64,000 nucleotides of DNA from an uncultured bacterium (GTDB taxonomy: Bacteria; Bacillota; Clostridia; Lachnospirales; Lachnospiraceae), in the NCBI GenBank assembly GCA_905214875.1, contig CAJMNR010000004.1:1-64000 (forward strand), in the 5' to 3' direction. Position numbers and translations under genes: made by a program. Shown here piece after piece: positions 26,851 to 35,535 of the stretch. The first letter of the stretch is position 1; each line of letters starts with the position of its first letter. The notes below the pieces were generated by a model that was given only the letters and a program-made list of their open reading frames with translations, searched no databases and was not told the origin of the DNA.

Positions 26851-26882
26851 AAGAGGCTGTCCACATCCGTGTTCAGCCTCTT
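26851..26882 (-). terminator. terminator-like hairpin
   Basis: AAGAGGCTG (26851-26859) pairs perfectly with CAGCCTCTT (26874-26882). It lies 50 bp past the stop of the DUF2812 gene; the T-run is weak. Confidence 0.5.
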
Positions 26883-26933
26883 TCCATGGTCAAAATATAT
26901 TGATTGCGACTTCCAAACTAAGGACACTTTTTC

Positions 26934-28298
26934 CTATTTATTTGGATTATCGATTTTTGCTAACTGTTTTTCTGATAACTCACTTGTAATATTAACCTCT
27001 ATGATTGCGTCATCAAATAAGAAGATATATTCATAATACTTGTCATCTAGCTTCTTTTTATAAATCTTTTTAGCTTTAAAATTCGTATTCTCAAGAATAT
27101 CGTATGTACTGGCTTCTGAGCCGTTATAACATTCATCGGTCAGGATTCTGCGATATAAATACTTGCTGTTTGTCCGATACACAATATAATAAAGAGCAGG
27201 TTCCTTTGCCGCCTCATTATCCACCGTAGACAACACAGGTTCCTCGCTATAATAATCTTTCTTGATCATAAACTGGCCATCCACTTCATGGTAGGTAGAA
27301 TACTCATATTGGCTATCCTTCTGAATATCAAAATCATTCAGAGTTATCGGGATCTCATCTTCATATTTTCTAAGACTTTTTGTCTTTCCTTCGTCCTCAT
27401 AGCTATAAGTCGTAACTTGGTGTAACTTTTGAAAGATATCCGTCTGATAATATGCGGCACAATAAATCAATCCACTGATTACGCAAACTGCCAAACTCAC
27501 ACTAATATGCAGTGCTATTTTCTTTTTTTCCTTTACTAACAAGTTTGCACAAAGTATTCCGACTAAGACAAACAATAACATGCAGCGGTTAAAAGCCCCC
27601 TCCGCTTGGAAGGTCTTATTTTCAACAAAGAAACCAATTATGCTTATTCCAAGCAACAACATTACGACTCCTAATGCAACCTTCAATAATTTTGTTCTTG
27701 GAAATTCGGCAATCTTACGATTAAGTTTCGCATTCATCTGGGCCTTCTTATACCATCGGTTATTTACCCACATATAACACAACAAGTACACTGCGAATAT
27801 AACCCAAGCCATAACATATATAAACTGACTGAAGCTGGTAAGCATACGGACAATTCCTAAAAGTCCCGTTAGGATATTGCAGCATACGAGGAAGAACATA
27901 CACGCCACAAGATAAAAATATTCCTTAAAATATGCTTTATAAATACTTTCTGCCTTTTTTTCTTCACTAATTTTCGGCCTTGGTGCCCCTTTTTGTTCCG
28001 TTGAAAAAAGTTGGAACTTGCTATTCGCATATATGAACTTCCAACCCTTTTCTTTGCATTTTTCGATAAAATCTTTATTCGTTTTATTTTCGTAGGAGTT
28101 ATTCCATTTTTCCTTTTCGAAAACTCCTGCATAATATCGAATGTCCTTTGGCTTGCCTTTCTTAAAATAAAACAGGCTTCCTATGTACTTATATACAAAC
28201 CAGCCTTCCTTGGCTTTTTGTTCTAAAAACTCTTCTACACGATCAAGGTGTTGTAAATGACATCTGCAATAGCTAACTTTCTTTGTCTTTTCACTCAT
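26934..28298 (-). CDS. DUF2812-domain membrane protein
   Basis: The N-terminal about 110 residues match the DUF2812 pattern: short charged start, CRCHLQHLDRVEEFLEQKAKEGW, then YYAGVFEK and EKGWKFIYA. This is followed by several membrane helices (about residues 130-285), then a roughly 165-residue soluble C-terminal domain starting after YYQTDIF. DUF2812 proteins are often found beside PadR-like regulators, but none is here. I choose ATG at 28298 because GAGAGG lies 8 bases upstream; the frame is open to 28313. Function unknown. Confidence 0.7.
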   Translation of the reverse strand: MSEKTKKVSYCRCHLQHLDRVEEFLEQKAKEGWFVYKYIGSLFYFKKGKPKDIRYYAGVFEKEKWNNSYENKTNKDFIEKCKEKGWKFIYANSKFQLFSTEQKGAPRPKISEEKKAESIYKAYFKEYFYLVACMFFLVCCNILTGLLGIVRMLTSFSQFIYVMAWVIFAVYLLCYMWVNNRWYKKAQMNAKLNRKIAEFPRTKLLKVALGVVMLLLGISIIGFFVENKTFQAEGAFNRCMLLFVLVGILCANLLVKEKKKIALHISVSLAVCVISGLIYCAAYYQTDIFQKLHQVTTYSYEDEGKTKSLRKYEDEIPITLNDFDIQKDSQYEYSTYHEVDGQFMIKKDYYSEEPVLSTVDNEAAKEPALYYIVYRTNSKYLYRRILTDECYNGSEASTYDILENTNFKAKKIYKKKLDDKYYEYIFLFDDAIIEVNITSELSEKQLAKIDNPNK

Positions 28299-28377
28299 AC
28301 GGTATCCTCTCATTAAAAATAATACAGTTTTTACCTTTTTATTACATTATAGCACGAAATAGTTGATTATCAACCTT

Positions 28378-28424
28378 AAAAGAGACAATCCGTTCTCCAA
28401 TTGGATTTTCGGATTGCCTCTTTT
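28378..28424. terminator. bidirectional terminator
   Basis: A 15-bp stem (28378-28392 with 28410-28424, one mismatch) with T-runs on both sides, 22 bp beyond the stop of the lipoprotein gene ending at 28446. Confidence 0.7.
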
Positions 28425-28445
28425 CAAGTTTTTATTTCTTTATTC

Positions 28446-30521
28446 TTATTTCTTAGTTTTTGTTGTATCTGCTTTTATGAATTTCTCCCAATACATGATT
28501 TCATTTTTCGGAACGGATGGCATTGCCATTCGAATCATTTCGCATAAGAGCTCTGCTTTCGCCTTTATATGCTTACTATTGAATTCGTAGGATAATTCAT
28601 TATCTGCTGTCATCAAATATTCAAAGATTCTAGCACGGTCTTCAATTGGGAACGTATTCGCATAATAATCTAAGAAATAAATATTATTTACGTCATCAAG
28701 ACTCTTCTCATCGGTTGGCGTATATTTCTGATTGTTATATGCATTGTATTCATTTCCATCCTTATCAACATAACTATATTTATAGTCATATTTCTTAGGA
28801 TTTAATTTTTCCCATTTTGTATAAATAGAAGCATCCTCTTTTCCCAATGTCTCAATGACATACTCTAATCGATTATCGATGGCATGCATGATTTCGTGGG
28901 AAATGGACTGCACGAGCCCTGCAGGATATGTGGCATCCATAACGATCATCTGTTTTCCACGATACTGCAGCGAAAAACCTCCTGGATTCTGTATTCCATT
29001 CTCACTTCCTTGTACAAGCGCGCCGCACAGATAAATCTCTAATCCATTGATGCTTCCGTAATTCATATCTTTAAAGAAACCAGTCGGGAACCTGCTTAAC
29101 AGCTTTTCCACCTCTTTTAAGGCTTCATTGGTCGTCTGCTCATTATATAAGGCATTTACGGCAAAGTCCGGGAAGAACTTCACTACATTATTCCTAATAT
29201 AAATGGTTACATCGTATTTTTCATTTAATTGCTCAACATACTTGTCGTTGTCTTCTTCTGTAATCTCCGTATCTGTGTAAAATGCCGTTCCTGACTGGGT
29301 TAGTGCCTTTTCGCTATCCTTTGTCATATCCCATAGCATGACCCTTGTCTTGTCATTTACGAAATACGTAAAGAACGCTACCTTATTATTCGGACTGAAG
29401 CCATAATAGCTCGGTGTATAGAAGAACCAGTCATTTACCGGGTCTCCTCCCTCTTCTTCATATCCTGCATACGTAAACAACTCTTTTCTGCTTACTTTGG
29501 CACTTCGCTCTAATAATCCTTTATTCAAATCATAAAGTTGGAACTTAATGACATTCGGTTCCTCCTTATCATCGATATTATTCTTTATAGAAACCATATT
29601 TCCTTGGTCTGGATCCACATAAAAGTTGTTTCCTTCTGCCTTATTATCAAAATAGAACGTATGAAGAACTCTTGGATTATCAATTGCAAAGTATTCTAAA
29701 TATCCTTTGGATGTCTGTTCTGAATTTGTAAGATATACCGTTTCCTGGGCTGTTACGATTTCACTGCCGATTCCTTCAATCGGAAGAAGCTTTTGTTCAT
29801 CCGGCTGTAAAAATGCAGTCTGTAAATTACCTTTACTGTCAGAATAGGACGCTATAATGTATTTTCCGTCTTCTGTCATCTGACGGATTGCCAGATTCTC
29901 ATATTCTTTGGATACCGTCATGACTTTCTCTTTTTCTTTTGTAGCGATGGTGTATTTATATAAATTACGATCTTTGGAATCTAAATAATAAAAATATGTT
30001 CCCTCTTTACTAGCTGCCATGGAAGAATAGCTTTCCGTCATCTGCTTCGAATCATAGATGACATTTAGATTCTCATCTAAATAATAAAAGCTGTTGGCCC
30101 ATGAAGTTCCCAAAAACATTGTCCCGTTATCACAAAACAACGCCTGATCTAAATACGGTTCATAGTTAATCTTCGTTCCACCTGATAAGGTACCGTCCTC
30201 GATATTGTAAAAATAAATCTGTGACATACCTTTTTCATCTTTTAATACTACTAATAACGTTTTATCATCATAAAAATAAAGAGAATCGATTGTGTCCCCT
30301 GGATCTTCCGTAAACTCCTCAAGTGCAAATACACTTTCGTTTACATTAAGTGGCGTCCCTTTAATAGTCACTTTATCCTCTTTTTCAATCTCTTCCGCAA
30401 CTGGCGAGGCTGTCGCCACCGGTTCTTCCTCTGTTTTCTTACTGTCATTGGAACAGCTTGTAAGTACAAAGATAAAGACCATGAGCAGTGCCACCATGCT
30501 ATACCTGCGATGTCTTTTCAT
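28446..30521 (-). CDS. lipoprotein with C-terminal zinc-metallopeptidase motif
   Basis: The signal peptide ends in lipobox L-T-S-C (start at 30521, MKRHRRY; the GGAGGG site is about 13 bases upstream, and the frame is open to 30551). After an acidic linker, about 350 residues form repeated short beta modules with patterns such as FYYLDSKDRNLYKY, suggesting a beta-propeller. The last third contains SHEIMHAIDNRLEY, an HExxH-type zinc site (H-E-I-M-H), with Glu/Asp-rich helices after it. A surface-bound gluzincin-like peptidase is the best guess; the third zinc ligand cannot be named with confidence. Neighbours give no clue to the substrate. Confidence 0.7.
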   Translation of the reverse strand: MKRHRRYSMVALLMVFIFVLTSCSNDSKKTEEEPVATASPVAEEIEKEDKVTIKGTPLNVNESVFALEEFTEDPGDTIDSLYFYDDKTLLVVLKDEKGMSQIYFYNIEDGTLSGGTKINYEPYLDQALFCDNGTMFLGTSWANSFYYLDENLNVIYDSKQMTESYSSMAASKEGTYFYYLDSKDRNLYKYTIATKEKEKVMTVSKEYENLAIRQMTEDGKYIIASYSDSKGNLQTAFLQPDEQKLLPIEGIGSEIVTAQETVYLTNSEQTSKGYLEYFAIDNPRVLHTFYFDNKAEGNNFYVDPDQGNMVSIKNNIDDKEEPNVIKFQLYDLNKGLLERSAKVSRKELFTYAGYEEEGGDPVNDWFFYTPSYYGFSPNNKVAFFTYFVNDKTRVMLWDMTKDSEKALTQSGTAFYTDTEITEEDNDKYVEQLNEKYDVTIYIRNNVVKFFPDFAVNALYNEQTTNEALKEVEKLLSRFPTGFFKDMNYGSINGLEIYLCGALVQGSENGIQNPGGFSLQYRGKQMIVMDATYPAGLVQSISHEIMHAIDNRLEYVIETLGKEDASIYTKWEKLNPKKYDYKYSYVDKDGNEYNAYNNQKYTPTDEKSLDDVNNIYFLDYYANTFPIEDRARIFEYLMTADNELSYEFNSKHIKAKAELLCEMIRMAMPSVPKNEIMYWEKFIKADTTKTKK

Positions 30522-30605
30522 TCTTGTTTTAATCCCTCCATCATAGATCATAAAATCATTATGCCATATCCTATAATATTACCATTTTTCTCTATAAATG
30601 CAACA

Positions 30606-30632
30606 AGAGGACCTATTTTTATTAAGTCCTCT
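30606..30632 (-). terminator. terminator of the 216-aa gene
   Basis: AGAGGAC (30606-30612) pairs with GTCCTCT (30626-30632), close behind the stop at 30645; the minus strand continues CTTGTTG, so the T-run is weak. Confidence 0.5.
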
Positions 30633-30644
30633 TATGTTTATCTA

Positions 30645-31295
30645 TTAGATACGTTCATAAATATTAAATTCAAATTGTGTTGCTATACTTTTTTCAGGTA
30701 CAACAATTCCTTCTTCGATAAATGCTAATTTCGATAAAAGAGAGATTTCTTCTACTAATTCCATATCGATAACGTCAATCCATTTTAGGATTTTTGCATC
30801 CTCGACAATACATAATGGACGGATAAATTGAAGTTTGCTCACATGCTTTGAAGTACGTTTTGGTTGAATCTGTGCTGCTTGCTTTCTTTGCATAAACGTC
30901 ATAAATGTAGAATTTACGATATCGTTATAGTTATGTGGAAGAGCTACTTTTGTACATCCTAAGCGTTCCATTCTGTCGTATACATCTTCAACTTTTTTAT
31001 CATCTAGCTCTACATACTCTTGGATTTCAAATGCACTAATAATCTCTTCTTGAATCTTTGTAAGTTTATTTTCTTTCTTTACAATAAAATATTGTAAGTC
31101 AAATGTCTTCTCTTCTTTTTGAAATTCTTTTAAACAGCTCATTACAAGCAAACAATTTTTATCTGCAGAAATCTCAACTGCAATCTTATCATTTGGTGCT
31201 ATTAATTGATAACGATTCACCATCTTTTTAAAGTCTTTATAAATGCCTAGCTTTTTTCCCCCTGCTAGACTTTCTTGAATTAATTGATAGTTCAT
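30645..31295 (-). CDS. hypothetical protein, 216 aa
   Basis: I do not recognise the family. It is a soluble alpha/beta protein with no signal peptide, membrane helix or known catalytic motif. The N-terminal half alternates hydrophobic strands (IAVEISADKNCLLVMSCL; FDLQYFIVKKENK) with helices, and the C-terminal half contains the stretch LQFIRPLCIVEDAKILKWIDVIDMELVEEISLL. The ATG follows GGGAGG. It is divergent from carbamate kinase across a 231-bp spacer and has its own hairpin terminator, so it is probably monocistronic. Confidence 0.5.
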   Translation of the reverse strand: MNYQLIQESLAGGKKLGIYKDFKKMVNRYQLIAPNDKIAVEISADKNCLLVMSCLKEFQKEEKTFDLQYFIVKKENKLTKIQEEIISAFEIQEYVELDDKKVEDVYDRMERLGCTKVALPHNYNDIVNSTFMTFMQRKQAAQIQPKRTSKHVSKLQFIRPLCIVEDAKILKWIDVIDMELVEEISLLSKLAFIEEGIVVPEKSIATQFEFNIYERI

Positions 31296-31466
31296 TGGTC
31301 CTCCCGCTCTACTTATATATCTCGCTAATCAATCGCTATGTATAATCCATAGTAAACCACTATGTATTATATTATTAAGTTTGTACTTATTATTTATAAC
31401 TCAAAGTTCCTCTCCTGTCAACCGATAATGATTACTATAATCGACATTCTTCTCAATGTCTTTTTC

Positions 31467-31494
31467 TTGACTTGTCTCATTTGTATACTATAAT
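31467..31494 (+). promoter_or_regulatory. promoter of carbamate kinase
   Basis: TTGACT (31467-31472) and TATAAT (31489-31494) are 16 bp apart, ending 32 bp upstream of the arcC ATG. Confidence 0.65.
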
Positions 31495-31526
31495 TGAAGT
31501 AAAACTAGAATAAGCGAGGTACTTTT

Positions 31527-32456
31527 ATGGAAAATAAAACGATTGTCGTAGCACTTGGCCATAGTGCTTTTGGTACTACTTTTCCTGAGCAACAAACTGC
31601 TGTAAAAGAAGCTGCGAAAGCAATTGCTGATCTTGTAGAAGAAAAATATAGAATCGTAATTACACATAGTAATGCTCCTCAAGTGGGAATGATTCATACT
31701 GCCATGACCGAGTTCTCTAGACTTGATGACAGCTATACCGTTGCCCCTATGTCTTTATGTAGTGCAATGAGCCAAGGTTACATAGGCTTCGATTTACAGA
31801 ATGCCATTCGAACTGAATTATTGAATCGTGGTATTTACAAACAAGTTTCTACCATTATTACACAAGTACGTGTGGAACCTTTTGATGAAGCTTTCCACAA
31901 ACCTAGCAAGGTTATCGGTCGATATATGACAGAAGAGGAAGCAAAAAAAGAAGAGAAAAAAGGGAATTATGTTGTAAAAGAAGATCAAGGTTATAGAAGA
32001 ATCATCGCTTCTCCAAAGCCAATTGACATTTATGAACTTGATGCCATCAAAGCTCTCCTCGATGCTAATCAAATCGTCATCGCTTGTGGAGGGGGCGGAA
32101 TTCCAGTCCTTCAACAAGGGGCGAACTTAAAAGGTGCAAGTGCCATTATTGAAAAAGACTTGGCAAGTGAAAAATTAGCAGAATTATTAGATGCAGACAT
32201 GCTTCTTTTCTTAACTGGTGTTGAAAAAGTATGTAAGAATTTTAATACTCCAGAAGAAGAAGCACTTGATGAATTGACATTAGATGAGACACAGACATTA
32301 ATCGATGAAGGTCATTTTACTTCCGGTTCAATGTTACCTAAAGTACAAGCTGCTGCAAGCTTCGTTGCTTTAGACCCTAAACATAAGGCAATCATTGCTG
32401 GATTGCAGGATGCAAAAGCTGCCGTGCGTGGTAAGGCAGGAACTCATTTTAAGTAG
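31527..32456 (+). CDS. carbamate kinase
   Basis: Carbamate kinase makes ATP from carbamoyl phosphate and ADP in the last step of arginine-deiminase, agmatine or purine/allantoin fermentation. The 309-residue length is standard. Family marks: TIVVALGHSAFG at the N-terminus (variant of VALGGNA), SNAPQVG, CSAMSQGYIGF, VIACGGGGIPV, DKDLASEKLA-like EKDLASEKLAELL, DMLLFLTGVEKV, and SGSMLPKVQAA near the end. The first motif is unusual: His-Ser in place of the common Gly-Asn after ALG. No arcA, arcB or carbamoyltransferase lies nearby, so the carbamoyl-phosphate source is elsewhere. It has its own promoter and terminator. Confidence 0.93.
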   Translation: MENKTIVVALGHSAFGTTFPEQQTAVKEAAKAIADLVEEKYRIVITHSNAPQVGMIHTAMTEFSRLDDSYTVAPMSLCSAMSQGYIGFDLQNAIRTELLNRGIYKQVSTIITQVRVEPFDEAFHKPSKVIGRYMTEEEAKKEEKKGNYVVKEDQGYRRIIASPKPIDIYELDAIKALLDANQIVIACGGGGIPVLQQGANLKGASAIIEKDLASEKLAELLDADMLLFLTGVEKVCKNFNTPEEEALDELTLDETQTLIDEGHFTSGSMLPKVQAAASFVALDPKHKAIIAGLQDAKAAVRGKAGTHFK

Positions 32457-32460
32457 ATTA

Positions 32461-32497
32461 AAAAAGGCAATTGGTTAATTCCAATTGCCTTTTTTCT
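32461..32497. terminator. bidirectional terminator between arcC and the NlpC/P60 gene
   Basis: AAAAAGGCAATTGG (32461-32474) pairs perfectly with CCAATTGCCTTTTT (32481-32494), with T-runs on both strands. Confidence 0.85.
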
Positions 32498-32506
32498 ATA
32501 TAATTA

Positions 32507-33547
32507 TTATAATACTCTTCTTGCTGTATATACGGAACGATAGTTATAATTGGATATTTTAATTCCTGTTGCTGCATTACTTGCATGAACGATCTTTCCA
32601 TCTCCAATATAAATACCACAATGATTTACTGTACCATTTTGTGCATAAAATAGAATATCTCCTGGTTGAAGGCTATTTATGCTTACTTTTTTACCATACG
32701 TAGATTGTTCTCTTGATGTTCTTGGAATTGAGATTCCAAAGTTCTTGTAAACGGATTGTACGAATCCAGAGCAGTCAGCACCTTTAGTTAAGCTTGTTCC
32801 TCCATATACATATGGATTTCCAACGAATTGTTTTGCATAGCTTGCAACTTTAATTCCTGTTGTTTTAGAGCTTGTCGTTGAACTACTTGGTTTCTTCGTA
32901 GGGGTTGGTGTTGCAGTTGGTTTCTTCGTTGGCGTTGGTTTCGCTGTAGGTTTCTTCGTAGCAGTTGGTTTCGCTGTCGCAGTCGTTCCAACTTTCTTAC
33001 CATAAGAGAACTTATAGCTTACCTTAACGTAATCCATGGAAATCCAGCCTGTCTTACCATTGGCTTTGATTTTTGCCCAGTTTTTCTTTGTACTAAGTAC
33101 TTTGAAAGACTGTCCGCGACTTACTGTTGTTAAGATTGATGAGCTTGTACTGTTGCTCTTTCTTACTCGTAATGTTGAGGCTGTGATCTTAACGTATTGT
33201 GTTGCATATTTGTCATAGTAGGAATATCCCGCTTTTCCAATTGCTAAATACTCTGTCGCCACATAACCTGAAACATTTCCCGAAGTAACTTTTGCCCAGT
33301 TACCGCTTTTCGATTTAATCACACAAGCATCCCCTTTGGAAAGCTTCCCAACAATCTTACTGTTTGTTGTCGCAGATTGTCTAATGTTTAGCTTATCTAC
33401 TTTTGTGATACCAATCTTAGCATATGCGGATGCATCAATTTTTTTAGTGTCTACAGCTGCTTCTACTGTTGGCGTATTAACGCTACTACACATTAAAAAT
33501 GGGACCATAAGGCATATAATGATCTTTTGTACAACTTTTTTTAACAT
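32507..33547 (-). CDS. secreted SH3b-NlpC/P60 peptidoglycan endopeptidase
   Basis: A signal peptide (about 30 residues) is followed by two bacterial SH3 domains (about 45-108 and 115-180; VDKLNIRQSATTNSKIVGKL and ASTLRVRKSNSTSSSILTTV). A Thr/Pro/Lys-rich linker (about 185-225) is built from near-repeats of PTxTKKPT, encoded by imperfect direct DNA repeats around 32885-32985. The C-terminal NlpC/P60 domain has the catalytic Cys in ADCSGF and His in VNHCGIYIG, with HAS as the third site. It should cleave D-Glu-diaminopimelate-type bonds in peptidoglycan during cell separation. The ATG follows GGAGAA. Confidence 0.92.
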   Translation of the reverse strand: MLKKVVQKIIICLMVPFLMCSSVNTPTVEAAVDTKKIDASAYAKIGITKVDKLNIRQSATTNSKIVGKLSKGDACVIKSKSGNWAKVTSGNVSGYVATEYLAIGKAGYSYYDKYATQYVKITASTLRVRKSNSTSSSILTTVSRGQSFKVLSTKKNWAKIKANGKTGWISMDYVKVSYKFSYGKKVGTTATAKPTATKKPTAKPTPTKKPTATPTPTKKPSSSTTSSKTTGIKVASYAKQFVGNPYVYGGTSLTKGADCSGFVQSVYKNFGISIPRTSREQSTYGKKVSINSLQPGDILFYAQNGTVNHCGIYIGDGKIVHASNAATGIKISNYNYRSVYTARRVL

Positions 33548-33833
33548 ACTTATTCTCCATCTTAATTGTTTTGCTTACATATCGCTTCTCATGCAATTAG
33601 CAAGCTATTTTTAAGTGACACGCTTTTTATTATACCAGATTTTTTCCAGTCTATATTATGCAATACATGGTAAGCCTTTTTTTCTACATCACATTATTTT
33701 TCATTGCTTTCTTTTACAATATAGTTATAATAAGAAGTAAGGATAAATTTGTCATTTTTTTCTTTTTCTTTCTACCGATCTAAAACCTCTTACGGTAAAG
33801 TACAAGCATACAAATATCATTAGGAGGTAAACA

Positions 33834-34406
33834 ATGAACGAATTCAATCTATTTAAAGAATTTCCTGAACTTCAATCAGATGAATTAATTCTATGTAACA
33901 TTACGGTATCCGACTTGAATGATTTATTTGACTTAGTTAGCAACGAAACTCTTTACAAATATAGCTCTTCACATGCGAAAAAAACAAAAGCTGCCGTTTA
34001 TAATATGATTGCACAATTTGAGCGAGATTTCAATCAAAAAAAGGCCATTTATTGGGGAATTCATCAAAAAAGCACTTTTCCCAAACTAATAGGGTTAATT
34101 GAGATTTTTGATTTCAATAAATCCCTCAATATGGTCACTATTGGCTATATGATAAACGAAGATTATTGGGGAAATGGCTATGCCTCAAAATCCGTACAAC
34201 TTGTGCTTAAGTTTATCTTTTCTTTAGGAGAAATCAATAGTGTACAAGCTTTGGTCGTGTCTGAAAATACCAAATCGATTCGTGTTCTTATGCGTAATAA
34301 CTTTACTTATGATGGCTCAATTCCAAAGAAATTTCGCCCTAGCAACAATGTTGCTTTGAATGTCGATATATATTCCATACAAAAAAAAGATTTTTCTTAC
34401 AACTAA
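33834..34406 (+). CDS. GNAT-family N-acetyltransferase (RimJ/RimL type)
   Basis: The order of elements fits the RimJ/RimL-type GNAT fold: an N-terminal strand with LILCNITVSDLNDLFDLV, the acetyl-CoA-binding stretch IGYMINEDYWGNGYASKSVQLVLKFIF (about residues 100-127; the Q/RxxGxG/A loop appears as YWGNGYA), and the final strand ALVVSENTKSIRVLMRNNF. Such enzymes acetylate protein N-termini, polyamines or antibiotics; the substrate is unknown. A strong AGGAGG lies 7 bases before the ATG. It is alone on the plus strand. Confidence 0.88.
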   Translation: MNEFNLFKEFPELQSDELILCNITVSDLNDLFDLVSNETLYKYSSSHAKKTKAAVYNMIAQFERDFNQKKAIYWGIHQKSTFPKLIGLIEIFDFNKSLNMVTIGYMINEDYWGNGYASKSVQLVLKFIFSLGEINSVQALVVSENTKSIRVLMRNNFTYDGSIPKKFRPSNNVALNVDIYSIQKKDFSYN

Positions 34407-34425
34407 TCTACGAAAGGGAGGTTAT

Positions 34426-34459
34426 TATGACTTGTGACTGAATACTGTAAGCGCGTATT
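34426..34459 (+). other. four-codon ORF with strong ribosome site and hairpin
   Basis: AAAGGGAGG is followed 6 bases later by ATG ACT TGT GAC TGA (34426-34440). A 6-bp hairpin GAATAC / GTATTC (34439-34444 and 34454-34459) starts on the stop codon. It lies 20 bp after the GNAT stop. It may be a remnant or a mini leader ORF; no gene follows on this strand for it to control. Confidence 0.35.
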
Positions 34460-34482
34460 CTATGAAAAGAAACAAGTAACTT

Positions 34483-35448
34483 CTAATGTTCCCAAATTAC
34501 ATTTCTCTTTGATCCAGACATAAATGCTTTGATGTTCTCATACATCTCATCAATTACAAGTTGTCGCGCCTCTCTTGCAGCCCATGCAATATGAGGCGTG
34601 ATAAATAATCGATCTGAATCTTTGATTCTTAGTAAGGGGTTATCCTTCTCCATCGGTTCCTTAATCAACACATCTAACGCTGCTGCGGCAATCTTTCCCG
34701 TCTCTAGTGCCTTTGCAAGTGCCTCTTCCTTAAGGATTGCGCCTCTTCCTGCATTTACTAAAATGGCAGTTTCCTTCATCCTTTCAAATGCATCTTCATC
34801 AAATAATCCTCTAGTATCCTCATTTAGCGGTGCATGAATACTAACAATATCAGAGCGTCTTAGTAGTTCTTCAAAGCTTACTTGTTCGTATTTTGAACTG
34901 TGATTCTTTCCACTTGTAGAATAATAAATGACATTTGCACCAAATGCACTTGCCACTGCTGCTACTTGCCTGCCAATTGCTCCAAGGCCTACGATTCCAT
35001 ATGTCTTTCCTGCCAATTGTGTAAACTGTCTTTCCTCTGTATAGTTCTGAAGTCTTCCTTGCACATACTTTTCTTCTTTTACATAATCATCAAAATAACG
35101 AAGATGTTCTAATACATAAAACAGCATTGCAAATGTATGCTGGGTCACTGAAAATGTAGAGTATCCACGTACATTAGAAGTTAAGATATTACGTGATTTT
35201 ACATAATCCACATCAATCATATCCGTTCCTGTTCCCATAATACAGATTAGCTTTAAGTTCTTGCAGTCTTTTAATGTGTATTCTTCCATTCTACATCGGT
35301 TGATTAGTGCAACGTCTGCATCCTTTAACCGCTCCCCAATGTCTTCATAGTCTGTCGCACCATAACTTTCAATTGTTCCAAGTGTATGTAAGCTAGAGAA
35401 ATCAACGTCTTTTCCAAGACAATCTTTTTCTAAGATTACTAGTTTCAT
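34483..35448 (-). CDS. D-isomer-specific 2-hydroxyacid dehydrogenase
   Basis: The fold is that of phosphoglycerate/D-lactate dehydrogenases. The NAD-binding GxGxxG site is GIVGLGAIGRQVAA (about residues 148-161); the catalytic Arg is in NAGRGAILKEEAL (about 233-245), Glu in EPMEKDNPL, and His in FITPHIAWAAREA (about 280-292). It reduces a 2-keto acid to the D-hydroxy acid or the reverse; glycerate, lactate and branched-chain acids are possible. The 321-residue length is normal. It lies next to pyruvate:ferredoxin oxidoreductase but is separated from it by a strong terminator. Confidence 0.88.
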   Translation of the reverse strand: MKLVILEKDCLGKDVDFSSLHTLGTIESYGATDYEDIGERLKDADVALINRCRMEEYTLKDCKNLKLICIMGTGTDMIDVDYVKSRNILTSNVRGYSTFSVTQHTFAMLFYVLEHLRYFDDYVKEEKYVQGRLQNYTEERQFTQLAGKTYGIVGLGAIGRQVAAVASAFGANVIYYSTSGKNHSSKYEQVSFEELLRRSDIVSIHAPLNEDTRGLFDEDAFERMKETAILVNAGRGAILKEEALAKALETGKIAAAALDVLIKEPMEKDNPLLRIKDSDRLFITPHIAWAAREARQLVIDEMYENIKAFMSGSKRNVIWEH

Positions 35449-35496
35449 CTTATATCCTCCTTGCTGTAATTTGATTTACACGTAGTATAGCAAAAA

Positions 35497-35524
35497 CAGC
35501 CACGCTTGTCGACAAGCGTGGCTG
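35497..35524 (-). terminator. 28-bp perfect palindrome, terminator of the pyruvate oxidoreductase gene
   Basis: The sequence reads the same on both strands over 28 bases, with arms CAGCCACGCTTG and a central TCGA. On the minus strand it is followed by TTTTTGC, just after the stop at 35536. Confidence 0.85.
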
Positions 35525-35535
35525 CTTCTTCTTAT

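Noticed and set aside
32885..32990. Short direct repeats as a CRISPR-like or minisatellite locus
   Set aside because: They lie in frame within the NlpC/P60 gene and encode the Thr/Pro/Lys linker; repeats are imperfect and have no spacers.
34426..34450. In-frame TGA in the mini ORF (M-T-C-D-TGA) with a hairpin right after, as a selenocysteine site
   Set aside because: The frame closes at TAA three codons later, so the product would be seven residues; the hairpin lacks the usual bulged-U and loop features and no selenoprotein family fits.
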